DNA from: Flavobacteriaceae bacterium
Lineage (GTDB): Bacteria; Bacteroidota; Bacteroidia; Flavobacteriales; Flavobacteriaceae
NCBI GenBank assembly: GCA_013214275.1
Contig: JABSPP010000057.1
Span: 1 to 8,500 of the forward strand
Length of the DNA: 8,500 nucleotides
Direction: 5' to 3'
A program made the translations under genes and the position numbers. Of the stretch, positions 1 to 6,277 are shown in pieces. The notes beneath the pieces were generated by a model. That model was not told where the DNA came from. It saw nothing but the letters and a program-made list of their open reading frames with translations, and did no database searches. Each line of letters opens with the position of its first letter. The stretch's first letter is position 1.

Positions 1-18
1 TTTTTGGTGTAGAGTGAG

Positions 19-38
19 GTCTTTAAACATTTAAAGAC
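19..38. repeat. 20-bp near-perfect palindrome
   Basis: Arms GTCTTTAAA (19-27) and TTTAAAGAC (30-38) are perfect reverse complements around a 2-bp centre (CA). The same CTTTAAA core recurs in the 10-bp palindrome at 120-129. A spacer of 2 suits a protein-binding dyad better than an RNA hairpin. There is no gene nearby in the window to connect it with. Confidence 0.5.
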
Positions 39-503
39 GCTGTTTAACGGCTAGTTACTAGTGAGAATTAAGTACGAGATACTCGCGTTTCGTAGATGCA
101 ATACGAGTTTTTTACAATCCCTTTAAAGGAAATGATCAAATGGTTAACAACCTATCTCGTCCTAAGAATGTGACCTAGTACTTAGCTGTTACGTTTTTCA
201 ATAGGTAGAATCTATCTATCAATCTTTTCACCGTAAAAAATGAAGTTTTTTTAAACTTAAAAGTCTGCAGTCTATACTGGTTTTGAATAATGGTAAAATT
301 GTCTTCTTTCATAAAATGGTACTTTTGTTACATGTTTTGAGTTTAAAATTTCAAACCCTATACGTCAAACTCATTTTTATAGTATTAGGGTCTGATGAAT
401 CATATAGTCAGATTTGTAATCTGATTATTTGAGGTCGCTGAGTTGACAAGCTCATTTTGGTATGTTCCTTTTAATTAATATCTATAGTAAAAGAATCTCT
501 CAT

Positions 504-582
504 AGGATTTGCTTCTATCATCTTATCAGTTTTGCTATGATACAGTGGTATTTTTTGAGTGGCAAATCCTAAAAAAATACCA
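504..582. repeat. Two mutually exclusive hairpins, including a perfect 11-bp stem
   Basis: Stem B is perfect over 11 bp: TGGTATTTTTT (546-556) pairs with AAAAAATACCA (572-582) across a 15-nt loop. Within that loop lies GCAAATCCT (562-570), which is the exact reverse complement of AGGATTTGC at 504-512 (stem A, 9 bp). Only 1 nt separates the 3' arm of A from the 3' arm of B, so both stems probably cannot form fully at once. The arrangement resembles a two-state RNA switch. No gene immediately follows it (next start at 1052), and transcription is unproven. Confidence 0.5.
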
Positions 583-590
583 AACGGAAA

Positions 591-668
591 GTACCACGCC
601 TATTCCTATCATAACATAATCACTTTCAATAGGAAATCCTGGGGGCGGGGGCATAGGCGGGGTGGTAC
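591..668. repeat. Long bulged inverted repeat with nested stem
   Basis: GTACCACGCCTAT (591-603) is complementary to 653-668 over 13 bp if a GGG bulge (660-662) is allowed: ATAGGCG (653-659) then TGGTAC (663-668). Inside it, TTCCTAT (603-609) pairs with ATAGGAA (629-635), leaving a G-rich 3' bulge at 636-652. It begins 8 nt after the preceding hairpin and shares the TGGTA/TACCA arm ends with it. This could be a structured RNA, a protein-bound cruciform or a remnant of a mobile element. Confidence 0.5.
641..665 (+). other. Isolated G-rich tract, possible G-quadruplex
   Basis: Runs of G5 (641-645), G5 (647-651), G2 (656-657), G4 (659-662) and G2 (664-665) fall within 25 nt of otherwise AT-rich DNA. 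Four runs of at least two G could form a two-layer quadruplex; a three-layer one would need a fourth long run that is absent. It lies in the 3' half of the inverted repeat at 591-668, so duplex hairpin and quadruplex folding would compete. Confidence 0.4.
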
Positions 669-1007
669 ACTCTGTAAAAACATAGTTAAATTACTGAGAT
701 AAAATTATGATTAAAAAGTCTAGAGTTAATTTGTTTTTCGATTAGTGGACCGTATTTTAAGTCCAGTAGTACATTATTGGCTATCTAAGGCTAAAAATTA
801 GAGATGTGATCTCAAATCACTTATATACAATAAGATATATATTAGGTTTCAAAAAATATATTGTTGAGTTCTCATGATACTATTTCTTTGCATGTGCTAT
901 TTGAAGCGATATATGAGGATTTCATTTTCTGAGTTTTCAACGCTCAACATTGTCCTTCGACTGTAGTTTCTTTTCAGAGAATTATATTATCAATACCATA
1001 TGTATAT

Positions 1008-1035
1008 TTTGGTTATTTTAATGCGACTATCTTTG
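1008..1035 (+). promoter_or_regulatory. Bacteroidota-type promoter for the hydrolase gene
   Basis: TTTG at 1008-1011, a 16-bp spacer and TATCTTTG at 1028-1035 fit the Bacteroidota -33 (TTTG/TTG) and -7 (TAnnTTTG) elements, with a slightly short spacer. The predicted transcript start is near 1040, giving a leader of only about 12 nt before the ATG at 1052. The same 16-bp spacing is found at 3499-3526. Confidence 0.55.
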
Positions 1036-1051
1036 CTAAACATATAAAATA

Positions 1052-1831
1052 ATGACTTTAGAATATAAAGGAACATACATTTTCTACTCTGATCAAGGTA
1101 AAGGCTCAACCATAGTTTTACTTCATGGATTTTTGGAAAATTCACTCATGTGGATCGATGTAAAGTCAGTACTTGTAAAAAGATACCGAATAATTACAAT
1201 AGATCTTTTAGGACACGGTCAGACAGGCTGTCTGGGATACATTCATACCATGGAACAGATGGCTGACGCTGTCTTAGCTGTTTTAAAATCACTGCGATTA
1301 AGAAGGGTCGTCATGATTGGTCATTCTATGGGCGGATATGTTGCATTGGCTCTTGCTCAGAGATCTCCAAATATGATTAAAGGATTGTGTTTGATGAATT
1401 CCACAGCTCAGGCAGATGATAAAGATAGAAAAGGACTTAGGGTTAGAGCAAATAAAATGGCACAGCGTAATTTTAACAATATGGTGAGGATGTCAGTTGG
1501 AAATCTCTTCTATGCTAAAAATCTGAAACAGTTAGAGCAAGAGGTTCAACGGACACGAGAGCAAGCTCTCAAAACACCAGTGCAAGGATACATCGCTGCG
1601 AACGAAGGTATGCGAATACGTTCTGACAGAAAGGCTGTTTTACAGGAATTACAATCAGTTTTTTATGTGATTGGATTATTTGATCCTGTCCTGAGTGCCA
1701 AAGTAATACTTGAGGAAGCAACTGCTGTAAACGCTCATTATGTTATTTTAGAGGGTGGACACATGAGTCATTTGGAAAATACAGATGAGTTGATAGTAGC
1801 ACTCAAAAAATTCCTTAGTTTGGCAAAGTAG
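1052..1831 (+). CDS. Alpha/beta-fold hydrolase
   Basis: A 259-residue cytoplasmic serine hydrolase of the alpha/beta-fold superfamily, the group containing MenH-, BioH- and esterase-like enzymes. Visible elements, in order: oxyanion-hole LLHGF (23-27); DLLGHG (51-56) after strand 4; nucleophile elbow GHSMGG with Ser92 (90-95); a helical, charged cap segment around 120-195; the acid Asp211 in GLFDP; and the catalytic His237 in GGHMSH. The triad is therefore complete and the length is normal for the family. There is no signal peptide or membrane segment. The start at 1052 is well supported: an in-frame TAA lies at 1037-1039 and the promoter box is just upstream. The substrate cannot be told from sequence; a carboxylic ester hydrolase is the usual default. 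The next gene lies 114 bp downstream on the same strand, so co-transcription is possible but not evident. Confidence 0.9.
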   Translation: MTLEYKGTYIFYSDQGKGSTIVLLHGFLENSLMWIDVKSVLVKRYRIITIDLLGHGQTGCLGYIHTMEQMADAVLAVLKSLRLRRVVMIGHSMGGYVALALAQRSPNMIKGLCLMNSTAQADDKDRKGLRVRANKMAQRNFNNMVRMSVGNLFYAKNLKQLEQEVQRTREQALKTPVQGYIAANEGMRIRSDRKAVLQELQSVFYVIGLFDPVLSAKVILEEATAVNAHYVILEGGHMSHLENTDELIVALKKFLSLAK

Positions 1832-1880
1832 AGTTCCCGTGAACATCCCATGGTTAATCTCTTACATATATCGTACAAGA

Positions 1881-1905
1881 CGCTTGCCAAAGGATTAGTC
1901 AAGCG
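1881..1905 (+). other. Small intergenic hairpin
   Basis: CGCTTG (1881-1886) and CAAGCG (1900-1905) form a perfect 6-bp stem with a 13-nt loop between the hydrolase and RDD genes. No T-run follows, so it is not a standard intrinsic terminator. It may be chance, or a transcript-processing structure. Confidence 0.25.
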
Positions 1906-1945
1906 CAGTTAAATACCAAATAGTTCGTACCAATTTAAAATAGAA

Positions 1946-2347
1946 ATGAAAATAGAATTTTCCAGCATCTTTCCGAGACTCAAAGCAGCTTTTATTGACG
2001 CTGTTGTTATGGTTGCTTTAATGTATGGAGCAACGGAAATCTTATCTCTTTTTGATGTGGTGCTTAACTACATTCGGATACTAATAGCAGTATTTATTTT
2101 TGTCCTTTATGAACCTATTTTTGTCAGCTTATTTGGGCAAACTGTGGGTCACTCCAGAATCAACTTAATCGTAAGGCAAGAGGAAGATATCAAAAAGAAT
2201 ATTTCATTTTTTAAAGCATTAATTCGTTTTACATTAAAATTCTTTTTGGGGTGGCTTTCGCTCCTAACCGTCCCAGGTAGTGTAAAGAGACAAGCAATTC
2301 ATGATGCTGTTGTAAAATCCGTCGTTATTGAGGAGGTTCAAGACTAG
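1946..2347 (+). CDS. RDD family membrane protein
   Basis: A 133-residue inner-membrane protein of the RDD family. The N-terminal RLKAAFID (11-18) carries the family's Arg and Asp. Hydrophobic segments at roughly 14-34, 42-63 and 90-109 give about three membrane spans. The conserved GQTVG segment (64-68), normally read as GxTxGK, has His69 in place of the usual Lys. The C-terminal AIHDAVVKSVVI (117-128) matches the family's terminal HD motif. Molecular function is mostly unknown; some members have been linked to ion transport. The ATG at 1946 is the only good start because an in-frame TAA at 1910-1912 precedes it. It ends 23 bp from the convergent thiL gene, with a T6 run just after its stop codon that could help termination. 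Confidence 0.85.
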   Translation: MKIEFSSIFPRLKAAFIDAVVMVALMYGATEILSLFDVVLNYIRILIAVFIFVLYEPIFVSLFGQTVGHSRINLIVRQEEDIKKNISFFKALIRFTLKFFLGWLSLLTVPGSVKRQAIHDAVVKSVVIEEVQD

Positions 2348-2370
2348 TTTTTTGTTTAGAAATATGATTT

Positions 2371-3417
2371 TTACTCTTTCAAGGCATTCCAGCCTTGAGC
2401 TTTCAATTCTAACTCTTGATTTGCTTTTGTAATTAACTTCATTCCTTGACGTTCCTCTGTAATATGACCGATCACTGTAAAATGTGGATTGGCCTTCATC
2501 TTGTTGTAATCATCAATTGATATAGTAAATAATAGCTCATAATCCTCACCACCGCTTAGGGCAACCATTGTGCTGTCTAAGTCAAACTCTTCACAGGCAG
2601 AAATTACTTGAGGGTCTAAAGGGATTTTATCTTCGTAAATCTTACATCCTACCTTACTCTGCGAGCAGATATGCATTAACTCTGAAGACAATCCATCCGA
2701 TATGTCAATCATCGCTGATGGTGTTACTTTGAGTTCCTTGAGGAGTTTTGGAATATCTCTCCTTGCTTCAGGCTTTAATTGCCGTTCGATTAAATATGTA
2801 TAATCATTTAAGTCTGGTTGGTTGTTGGGATTTACTTGGAATACCTGTTTTTCTCTTTCCAATACTTGGAGTCCCAAATAGGCAGCCCCCAGATCACCTG
2901 TAACAACGATCAAATCTGTTTCTTTGGCACCATCTCTGAACACAACAGTATCTTTTTCTGCTTTACCAATGGCGGTCACTGAAATTAAAATCCCTTTGGT
3001 TGAAGATGTTGTATCTCCACCAATAAGATCAACTTTGTACGTTTCACAAGCCAATTGAATCCCTGCATACAATTCTTCGATGGCCTCCAGAGAAAAACGA
3101 TTGGAAACAGCTATGGAAACGGTAATCTGCTTCGTCTCTCCATTCATGGCATAAACATCAGATAGGTTCACCATCACAGACTTATAGCCCAGATGTTTTA
3201 GAGGCATATAACTCAAATCGAAATGAATGCCTTCTACTAAAAGATCTGTGGTTATTAATGTTTGCATTTTTGAGGGTGCAAGCACAGCGGCATCATCTCC
3301 TACACCTCTTACTGTACATTTATGCTGATTTTTAATATGTTTTGTGATATGGTTAATCAACCCAAACTCTCCTAGTTCTGAGAGTGATGTTCTTTGTGGA
3401 TTTTTGTCTTCTAACAT
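2371..3417 (-). CDS. thiL: Thiamine-monophosphate kinase
   Basis: A 348-residue ATP-dependent kinase that phosphorylates thiamine monophosphate to thiamine diphosphate, the last step of thiamine cofactor synthesis, in the cytoplasm. It belongs to the AIR-synthase/PurM-like superfamily and shows the expected motifs in order: VGDDAAVL (39-46), TTDLLVEGIHF (56-66), VNLSDVYAMNG (83-93), GGDTT (133-137), TGDLGAAYLG (173-182), IDISDGLSSEL (237-247), SGGEDYELLF (288-297) and the C-terminal GWNAL (342-346). The aspartates bind Mg-ATP and substrate. Length is normal for Bacteroidota ThiL. No other thi gene lies in the window, so it stands alone, convergent with the RDD gene and divergent from the lipoprotein operon. 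A TATCTTTG box ends only 4 nt before the ATG, suggesting a leaderless or near-leaderless mRNA. Confidence 0.97.
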   Translation of the reverse strand: MLEDKNPQRTSLSELGEFGLINHITKHIKNQHKCTVRGVGDDAAVLAPSKMQTLITTDLLVEGIHFDLSYMPLKHLGYKSVMVNLSDVYAMNGETKQITVSIAVSNRFSLEAIEELYAGIQLACETYKVDLIGGDTTSSTKGILISVTAIGKAEKDTVVFRDGAKETDLIVVTGDLGAAYLGLQVLEREKQVFQVNPNNQPDLNDYTYLIERQLKPEARRDIPKLLKELKVTPSAMIDISDGLSSELMHICSQSKVGCKIYEDKIPLDPQVISACEEFDLDSTMVALSGGEDYELLFTISIDDYNKMKANPHFTVIGHITEERQGMKLITKANQELELKAQGWNALKE

Positions 3418-3421
3418 GTTA

Positions 3422-3429
3422 CAAAGATA
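3422..3429 (-). promoter_or_regulatory. -7 promoter box of thiL
   Basis: Read on the minus strand this is TATCTTTG, an exact TAnnTTTG match ending 4 nt before the thiL ATG. No clear -33 TTG is seen at the usual distance. If it is active, transcription would begin at or within a few bases of the start codon. It forms an inverted pair with the plus-strand copy at 3461-3468. Confidence 0.45.
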
Positions 3430-3437
3430 ATGACATC

Positions 3438-3468
3438 TTTAGAACATTACAGGTGTTTTTTATCTTTG
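3438..3468 (+). promoter_or_regulatory. Possible distal promoter of the lipoprotein operon
   Basis: TATCTTTG at 3461-3468 is an exact -7 match. TTTA (3438-3441) lies 19 bp upstream as an imperfect -33 element. It points toward the lipoprotein genes, about 185 bp before the first ATG. It is weaker than the proximal candidate at 3499-3526 because the -33 element is not TTG. Confidence 0.35.
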
Positions 3469-3498
3469 AATATGTAGTCAAATGATTAGACCAAGTGA

Positions 3499-3526
3499 TT
3501 TGCTTATGATTATTTTTATAACTTTG
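3499..3526 (+). promoter_or_regulatory. Probable promoter of the lipoprotein operon
   Basis: TTTG (3499-3502), a 16-bp spacer and TAACTTTG (3519-3526) match the Bacteroidota -33/-7 elements with the same spacing as the hydrolase promoter. The transcript start is predicted around 3531-3533, leaving a leader of about 120 nt before the ATG at 3654. A 14-bp dyad covers that predicted start. Confidence 0.5.
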
Positions 3527-3530
3527 AAAA

Positions 3531-3544
3531 GTGTGAAATCACAC
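3531..3544. promoter_or_regulatory. Candidate operator: 14-bp dyad over the predicted transcript start
   Basis: GTGTGA (3531-3536) and TCACAC (3539-3544) are perfect reverse complements around AA, beginning 4 bp after the -7 box. Further GTGT/ACAC half-sites follow: ACACA (3541-3545) with TGTGT (3553-3557), and ACAC (3571-3574). A dyad on the start site suggests repressor binding. The half-site resembles that of CRP/FNR-family regulators (TGTGA), but the 2-bp gap is much shorter than the classic 6 bp, so the regulator is unknown. Confidence 0.4.
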
Positions 3545-3653
3545 AACAAAAATGTGTTAGACTCGTCTTGACACGTTTCAAAATAAGAGCAGCGAATAGA
3601 ATTAAAATTTCTTAAGCTGTTTAAAATAAATCGTATAATTTCAGAGAGACTTC

Positions 3654-4886
3654 ATGATCAAAAAATCAGTAACGCTTTTATCTTTTGTCATTCTTTTAAT
3701 TTCCTGTGAGAAATCGGATCTTCCTACCTTCAATCCAGTAATTACTGAACCTGTTCCTGTAGCCTTTCCTTGCAGTGGGGGTATGGCAGGAATCTATCCT
3801 TGTAACGGATATGATCTAGTTTCTCATATCTCTTTAGACTCTTTGAATGGACCAGAAACCTCAGGAAACGACTGTTGGGGATGGGTAGATCCCAACACGC
3901 AAAAAGAATACGCACTCATGTGTACTAGCGTGGGAACTTCTTTTATTGACATTACAGACGGGATCAACCCCATAGTCTTAGGTCATTTACCTACCAATAC
4001 AGTAAATAGTATTTGGAGAGATGTTAAAACATACGGAACTTTTGCTCTTATAGTGAGTGAAGCAAGCAATCACGGGATGCAAGTCTTTGATTTAACAAAA
4101 CTTAGAGATATCGATATCACAAATGCCCCCGTTACTTTTTCTGCTGATGCTGTTTATAATGGATTTGGAAGAGCACATAATATTGTAATTAATGAAGACA
4201 ATGCCTATGCTTATGCAGTAGGTACGACAACATTCTCGGGAGGGCCCCACTTTGTAGATATTTCAGATCCTTTAAATCCCACCGCTGCTGGGGGATATGC
4301 CAACGATGCATACTCCCACGACGCCCAAGTGATCACCTATAATGGTCCTGATACAGATTATACTGGTCAAGAAATTTTAATAGGAAGTAACGAGAATGAA
4401 GTTGTCATTGTTGATATTACCGATAAAACGAATCCCACAAGGATTTCTACAATTGATTATGCAAACATCGGTTATACTCACCAAGGATGGTTTACTGAGG
4501 ACTTTAGATATTTTATTCTAGGCGATGAGTTGGATGAACGTAACTTTGGGATCAACACAAGAAATATTATTTTTGACTTTAGTGATTTAGACAATCCCAT
4601 TTTTCACATGGATTATTACGGACCTACTGCTGCTATCGATCACAACGGATACGTTAAAGAAGAACTTCTGTATCTATCCAACTACACTGCGGGCGTTCGA
4701 ATGATTGATTTAGCCAATATAGCCAGTGGTTCCATCTCCGAAATGGGATTTTTTGATACGTATCCAGAAAATAATGCAACTTCCTTCAACGGGGTATGGA
4801 ATGTGTACCCTTTTTTTCCTAGTGGAAATATCATTGTAAGTGATATTGATAATGGTTTTTTTGTAATTAGAAAGAGTCAACAATGA
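3654..4886 (+). CDS. Choice-of-anchor B family lipoprotein (LVIVD-type propeller)
   Basis: A 410-residue secreted protein recognisable as a choice-of-anchor B family member. The signal peptide (residues 1-17) ends at lipobox LISC with lipidated Cys18; other members of this family use different anchors. The mature part carries family landmarks: NDCWGWVD (72-79), WRDVKTYG (121-128), HGMQVFDL (140-147), RAHNIVIN (173-180), HFVDISDPLNP (199-209), YSHDAQV (220-226), a VVIVDITDKTNP repeat (250-261), THQGWFTED (275-283), DHNGYV (329-334) and FNGVWNVYPFFPSGNIIVSD (378-397). The LVIVD-like units predict a beta-propeller. Conserved His and Asp residues at repeat edges (H140, H175, H222, H276, H330) could line a metal or ligand site; this is inference. 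Biochemical function is unknown. It is first in a cluster and overlaps the next gene by 4 bp, implying translational coupling. Confidence 0.88.
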   Translation: MIKKSVTLLSFVILLISCEKSDLPTFNPVITEPVPVAFPCSGGMAGIYPCNGYDLVSHISLDSLNGPETSGNDCWGWVDPNTQKEYALMCTSVGTSFIDITDGINPIVLGHLPTNTVNSIWRDVKTYGTFALIVSEASNHGMQVFDLTKLRDIDITNAPVTFSADAVYNGFGRAHNIVINEDNAYAYAVGTTTFSGGPHFVDISDPLNPTAAGGYANDAYSHDAQVITYNGPDTDYTGQEILIGSNENEVVIVDITDKTNPTRISTIDYANIGYTHQGWFTEDFRYFILGDELDERNFGINTRNIIFDFSDLDNPIFHMDYYGPTAAIDHNGYVKEELLYLSNYTAGVRMIDLANIASGSISEMGFFDTYPENNATSFNGVWNVYPFFPSGNIIVSDIDNGFFVIRKSQQ

Positions 4887-6208
4887 AGGTCCAGAATCAT
4901 TTCTTTTGGCTGATCCTTTTCTGGATTATAGCCTGCCAAAAGCAGTATTTTCCTGAAAACCCTGTCAATTCTTCTGCTCAAGTTATTCGCTTGGGAGGAA
5001 CACTAAACGATGTTGCCAAATCTGTTGTGACTACTGCTGATGGAGGATTTGCAGTTTTAGGGTACACTCAAAGTAACGATGGAGATGTTACTGGTAAATT
5101 AGATAATAGTTTCGATTTTTGGTTACTTAAATTCTCTGCTGATGCGCAACTAGAATGGAGTAAAACATATGGCGGTTCCAATGATGACAGAGGAAGCTCT
5201 CTTATTCAAACTCCAGACGGTGGTTTTGCTCTTTTAGGATATAGTGCCAGCAACGACGGAGATCTTAGCTCCAACAACGGATTACGAGATTTTTGGCTCA
5301 TTAAAACAGATGTTGAGGGAAATCTGAGTTGGCAAAAAAACTTTGGATACTCGGGTTCTGACCAAGGAATCTGTATTGTGAAAACCTTAGATAACCATTT
5401 CCTGTTAGCAGGAGTTTTAGATGTTACTGCATCAGGAGGAGAAGGGAATTTCAATAGAAATCACTCAAAACACGCTGGTGGTGACTTTTGGGTTCTCAAA
5501 GTATCAGAGACGGGAGACCTCATCTGGTCTCGTTTTTTTGGAGGGTCATTCACAGACACTCCAAATAGCATTGTAGAAACGAGTAACAACGAATTTATTA
5601 TTGTTGGGTCATCAGACAGCAACGATGTTGATATTTCTGAAAATAAAGGAACCTATGATTTTTGGATTATAAAAGTGACTTCTGATGGAAGTTTAGTATG
5701 GGAGCATTCTTTTGGTGGATCAGAGATTGATGAAGCCAGAGGAGTCTCAGAATCCTCAGATGGGAACTATCTTATTGTAGGTGACACTCGTAGCTCAGAT
5801 CAGAATGTAAGTCAAAACAATGGCGCAGCAGATGTTTGGCTGATTAAACTTTCAGAAGACGGAAATCTTATCTGGGAACAGACAATCGGCGGAACTAATT
5901 TTGATGTACCAAGGTCTATTAAATCAACCATGGACAGTGGATTTCTTATCGCTGGAAGCTCCAGAAGCTCTGATGGGGATTTAACCTCAAATCAAGGGCA
6001 AAACGATGCCTGGATTGTAAAAGTGAATAACAACGGAGAATTGACTTGGCAACATACCTTTGGTGGATCAGAAATTGACTTTGGTTATGATGCTCTGGAA
6101 CTTTCAAATGGATCTGTGGTGATGGTTGGAGAGACCAGCAGCTCTGACGGTGATTTGGAGGAAAATAGTGGATTCACCGATCTATTCATTATCAAAATAA
6201 ACGGATGA
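4883..6208 (+). CDS. Seven-repeat beta-propeller lipoprotein
   Basis: A 441-residue predicted lipoprotein: hydrophobic signal, lipobox IIAC, lipidated Cys18. The whole mature part is seven tandem units that begin at a GG[ST] or variant at residues 38, 97, 155, 220, 278, 336 and 394. Each unit reads roughly GGS-x2-D, then DGGFxxxGxxxSxDGD, then DxWxxK, then GxLxW. The last unit stops after DLFIIKING and lacks the final Trp strand, while the N-terminal VIRLGG supplies the equivalent strand, as expected for ring ('velcro') closure of a seven-bladed propeller. SNDGD/SSDGD acidic loops recur in most blades and might bind Ca2+. Blade 3 is about 7 residues longer, with an Asn/His-rich loop (H194, H197). 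Similar repeats are found in Bacteroidota secreted proteins of unknown function. The start overlaps the upstream stop codon (ATGA). Confidence 0.8.
   Translation: MKVQNHFFWLILFWIIACQKQYFPENPVNSSAQVIRLGGTLNDVAKSVVTTADGGFAVLGYTQSNDGDVTGKLDNSFDFWLLKFSADAQLEWSKTYGGSNDDRGSSLIQTPDGGFALLGYSASNDGDLSSNNGLRDFWLIKTDVEGNLSWQKNFGYSGSDQGICIVKTLDNHFLLAGVLDVTASGGEGNFNRNHSKHAGGDFWVLKVSETGDLIWSRFFGGSFTDTPNSIVETSNNEFIIVGSSDSNDVDISENKGTYDFWIIKVTSDGSLVWEHSFGGSEIDEARGVSESSDGNYLIVGDTRSSDQNVSQNNGAADVWLIKLSEDGNLIWEQTIGGTNFDVPRSIKSTMDSGFLIAGSSRSSDGDLTSNQGQNDAWIVKVNNNGELTWQHTFGGSEIDFGYDALELSNGSVVMVGETSSSDGDLEENSGFTDLFIIKING
4994..6205 (+). repeat. Seven in-frame tandem repeats, ~174 bp period
   Basis: The coding units of the propeller recur at 58 codons in most intervals (59, 58, 65, 58, 58, 58). 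DNA identity persists in places: 5711-5730 and 6059-6078 match at 19 of 20 bases and are exactly two periods (348 bp) apart. This points to growth by internal duplication. Most copies have diverged enough that only short DNA identities remain. Confidence 0.75.
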
Positions 6209-6248
6209 ATCCCTCATAGAGATTTGGGAAAGTAAAGGCAAATACTCC

Positions 6249-6264
6249 AATGAAGTAGTTCATT
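6249..6264 (+). other. Hairpin just upstream of the MbnP-like gene
   Basis: AATGAA (6249-6254) and TTCATT (6259-6264) pair perfectly over a GTAG loop, followed by TTAATTTAAA and, 13 nt after the stem, the GTG start at 6278. This is the only gap (69 bp) inside the four-gene cluster. The hairpin could be a weak attenuator, a processing site or a translation-control element. It is short and AT-rich, so chance is possible. Confidence 0.3.
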
Positions 6265-6277
6265 TTAATTTAAACCA

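Larger units (their letters stand above)
1..1051. other. Gene-free, inverted-repeat-rich region
   Basis: About 1 kb without a convincing coding region on either strand: stop codons are frequent in all frames and I recognised no protein family. I looked for tRNA, tmRNA, RNase P and SRP RNA hallmarks and saw none. The stretch holds many inverted repeats: 19-38, 120-129 (CCTTTAAAGG), 201-219 (one mismatch), 243-258 (AAGTTT/AAACTT), 408-424 (TCAGATT/AATCTGA, 3-nt loop), 504-582, 591-668, 746-765 and 806-820. The 5-6 bp ones are expected by chance in AT-rich DNA; those at 546-582 and 591-668 are harder to dismiss. It may be the 3' flank of an unseen gene, a decayed mobile element, or one or more non-coding RNAs. 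Only the last ~45 bp (promoter of the hydrolase gene) has an assignable role. Confidence 0.7.

Noticed and set aside
81..113. Stem ACTCG/CGAGT followed by T6 as an intrinsic terminator
   Set aside because: Only 5 bp with an 18-nt loop; too weak, and no upstream gene is visible to terminate.
132..173. Thirteen-codon ORF with AAAGGA just upstream
   Set aside because: Very short, no recognisable peptide feature and no downstream gene for it to lead; expected by chance.
443..468. TTGACA with a TATGTTCC-like box as a promoter for the structured element
   Set aside because: The -7 part mismatches TAnnTTTG at two positions and the spacing is short.
1..1051. CRISPR array, tRNA or rRNA in the gene-free region
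   Set aside because: No regularly spaced direct repeats and no T-loop or rRNA signatures; the repeats are inverted and of different sequence.
2379..2398. TCAAGGC/GCCTTGA hairpin as terminator between the convergent genes
   Set aside because: It lies within the thiL coding sequence (GWNALKE end) and no T-run follows on either strand; probably a codon coincidence.
5206..5454. Minus-strand 82-codon ORF inside the propeller gene
   Set aside because: Shadow of the repetitive plus-strand gene; no family resemblance and no start context.
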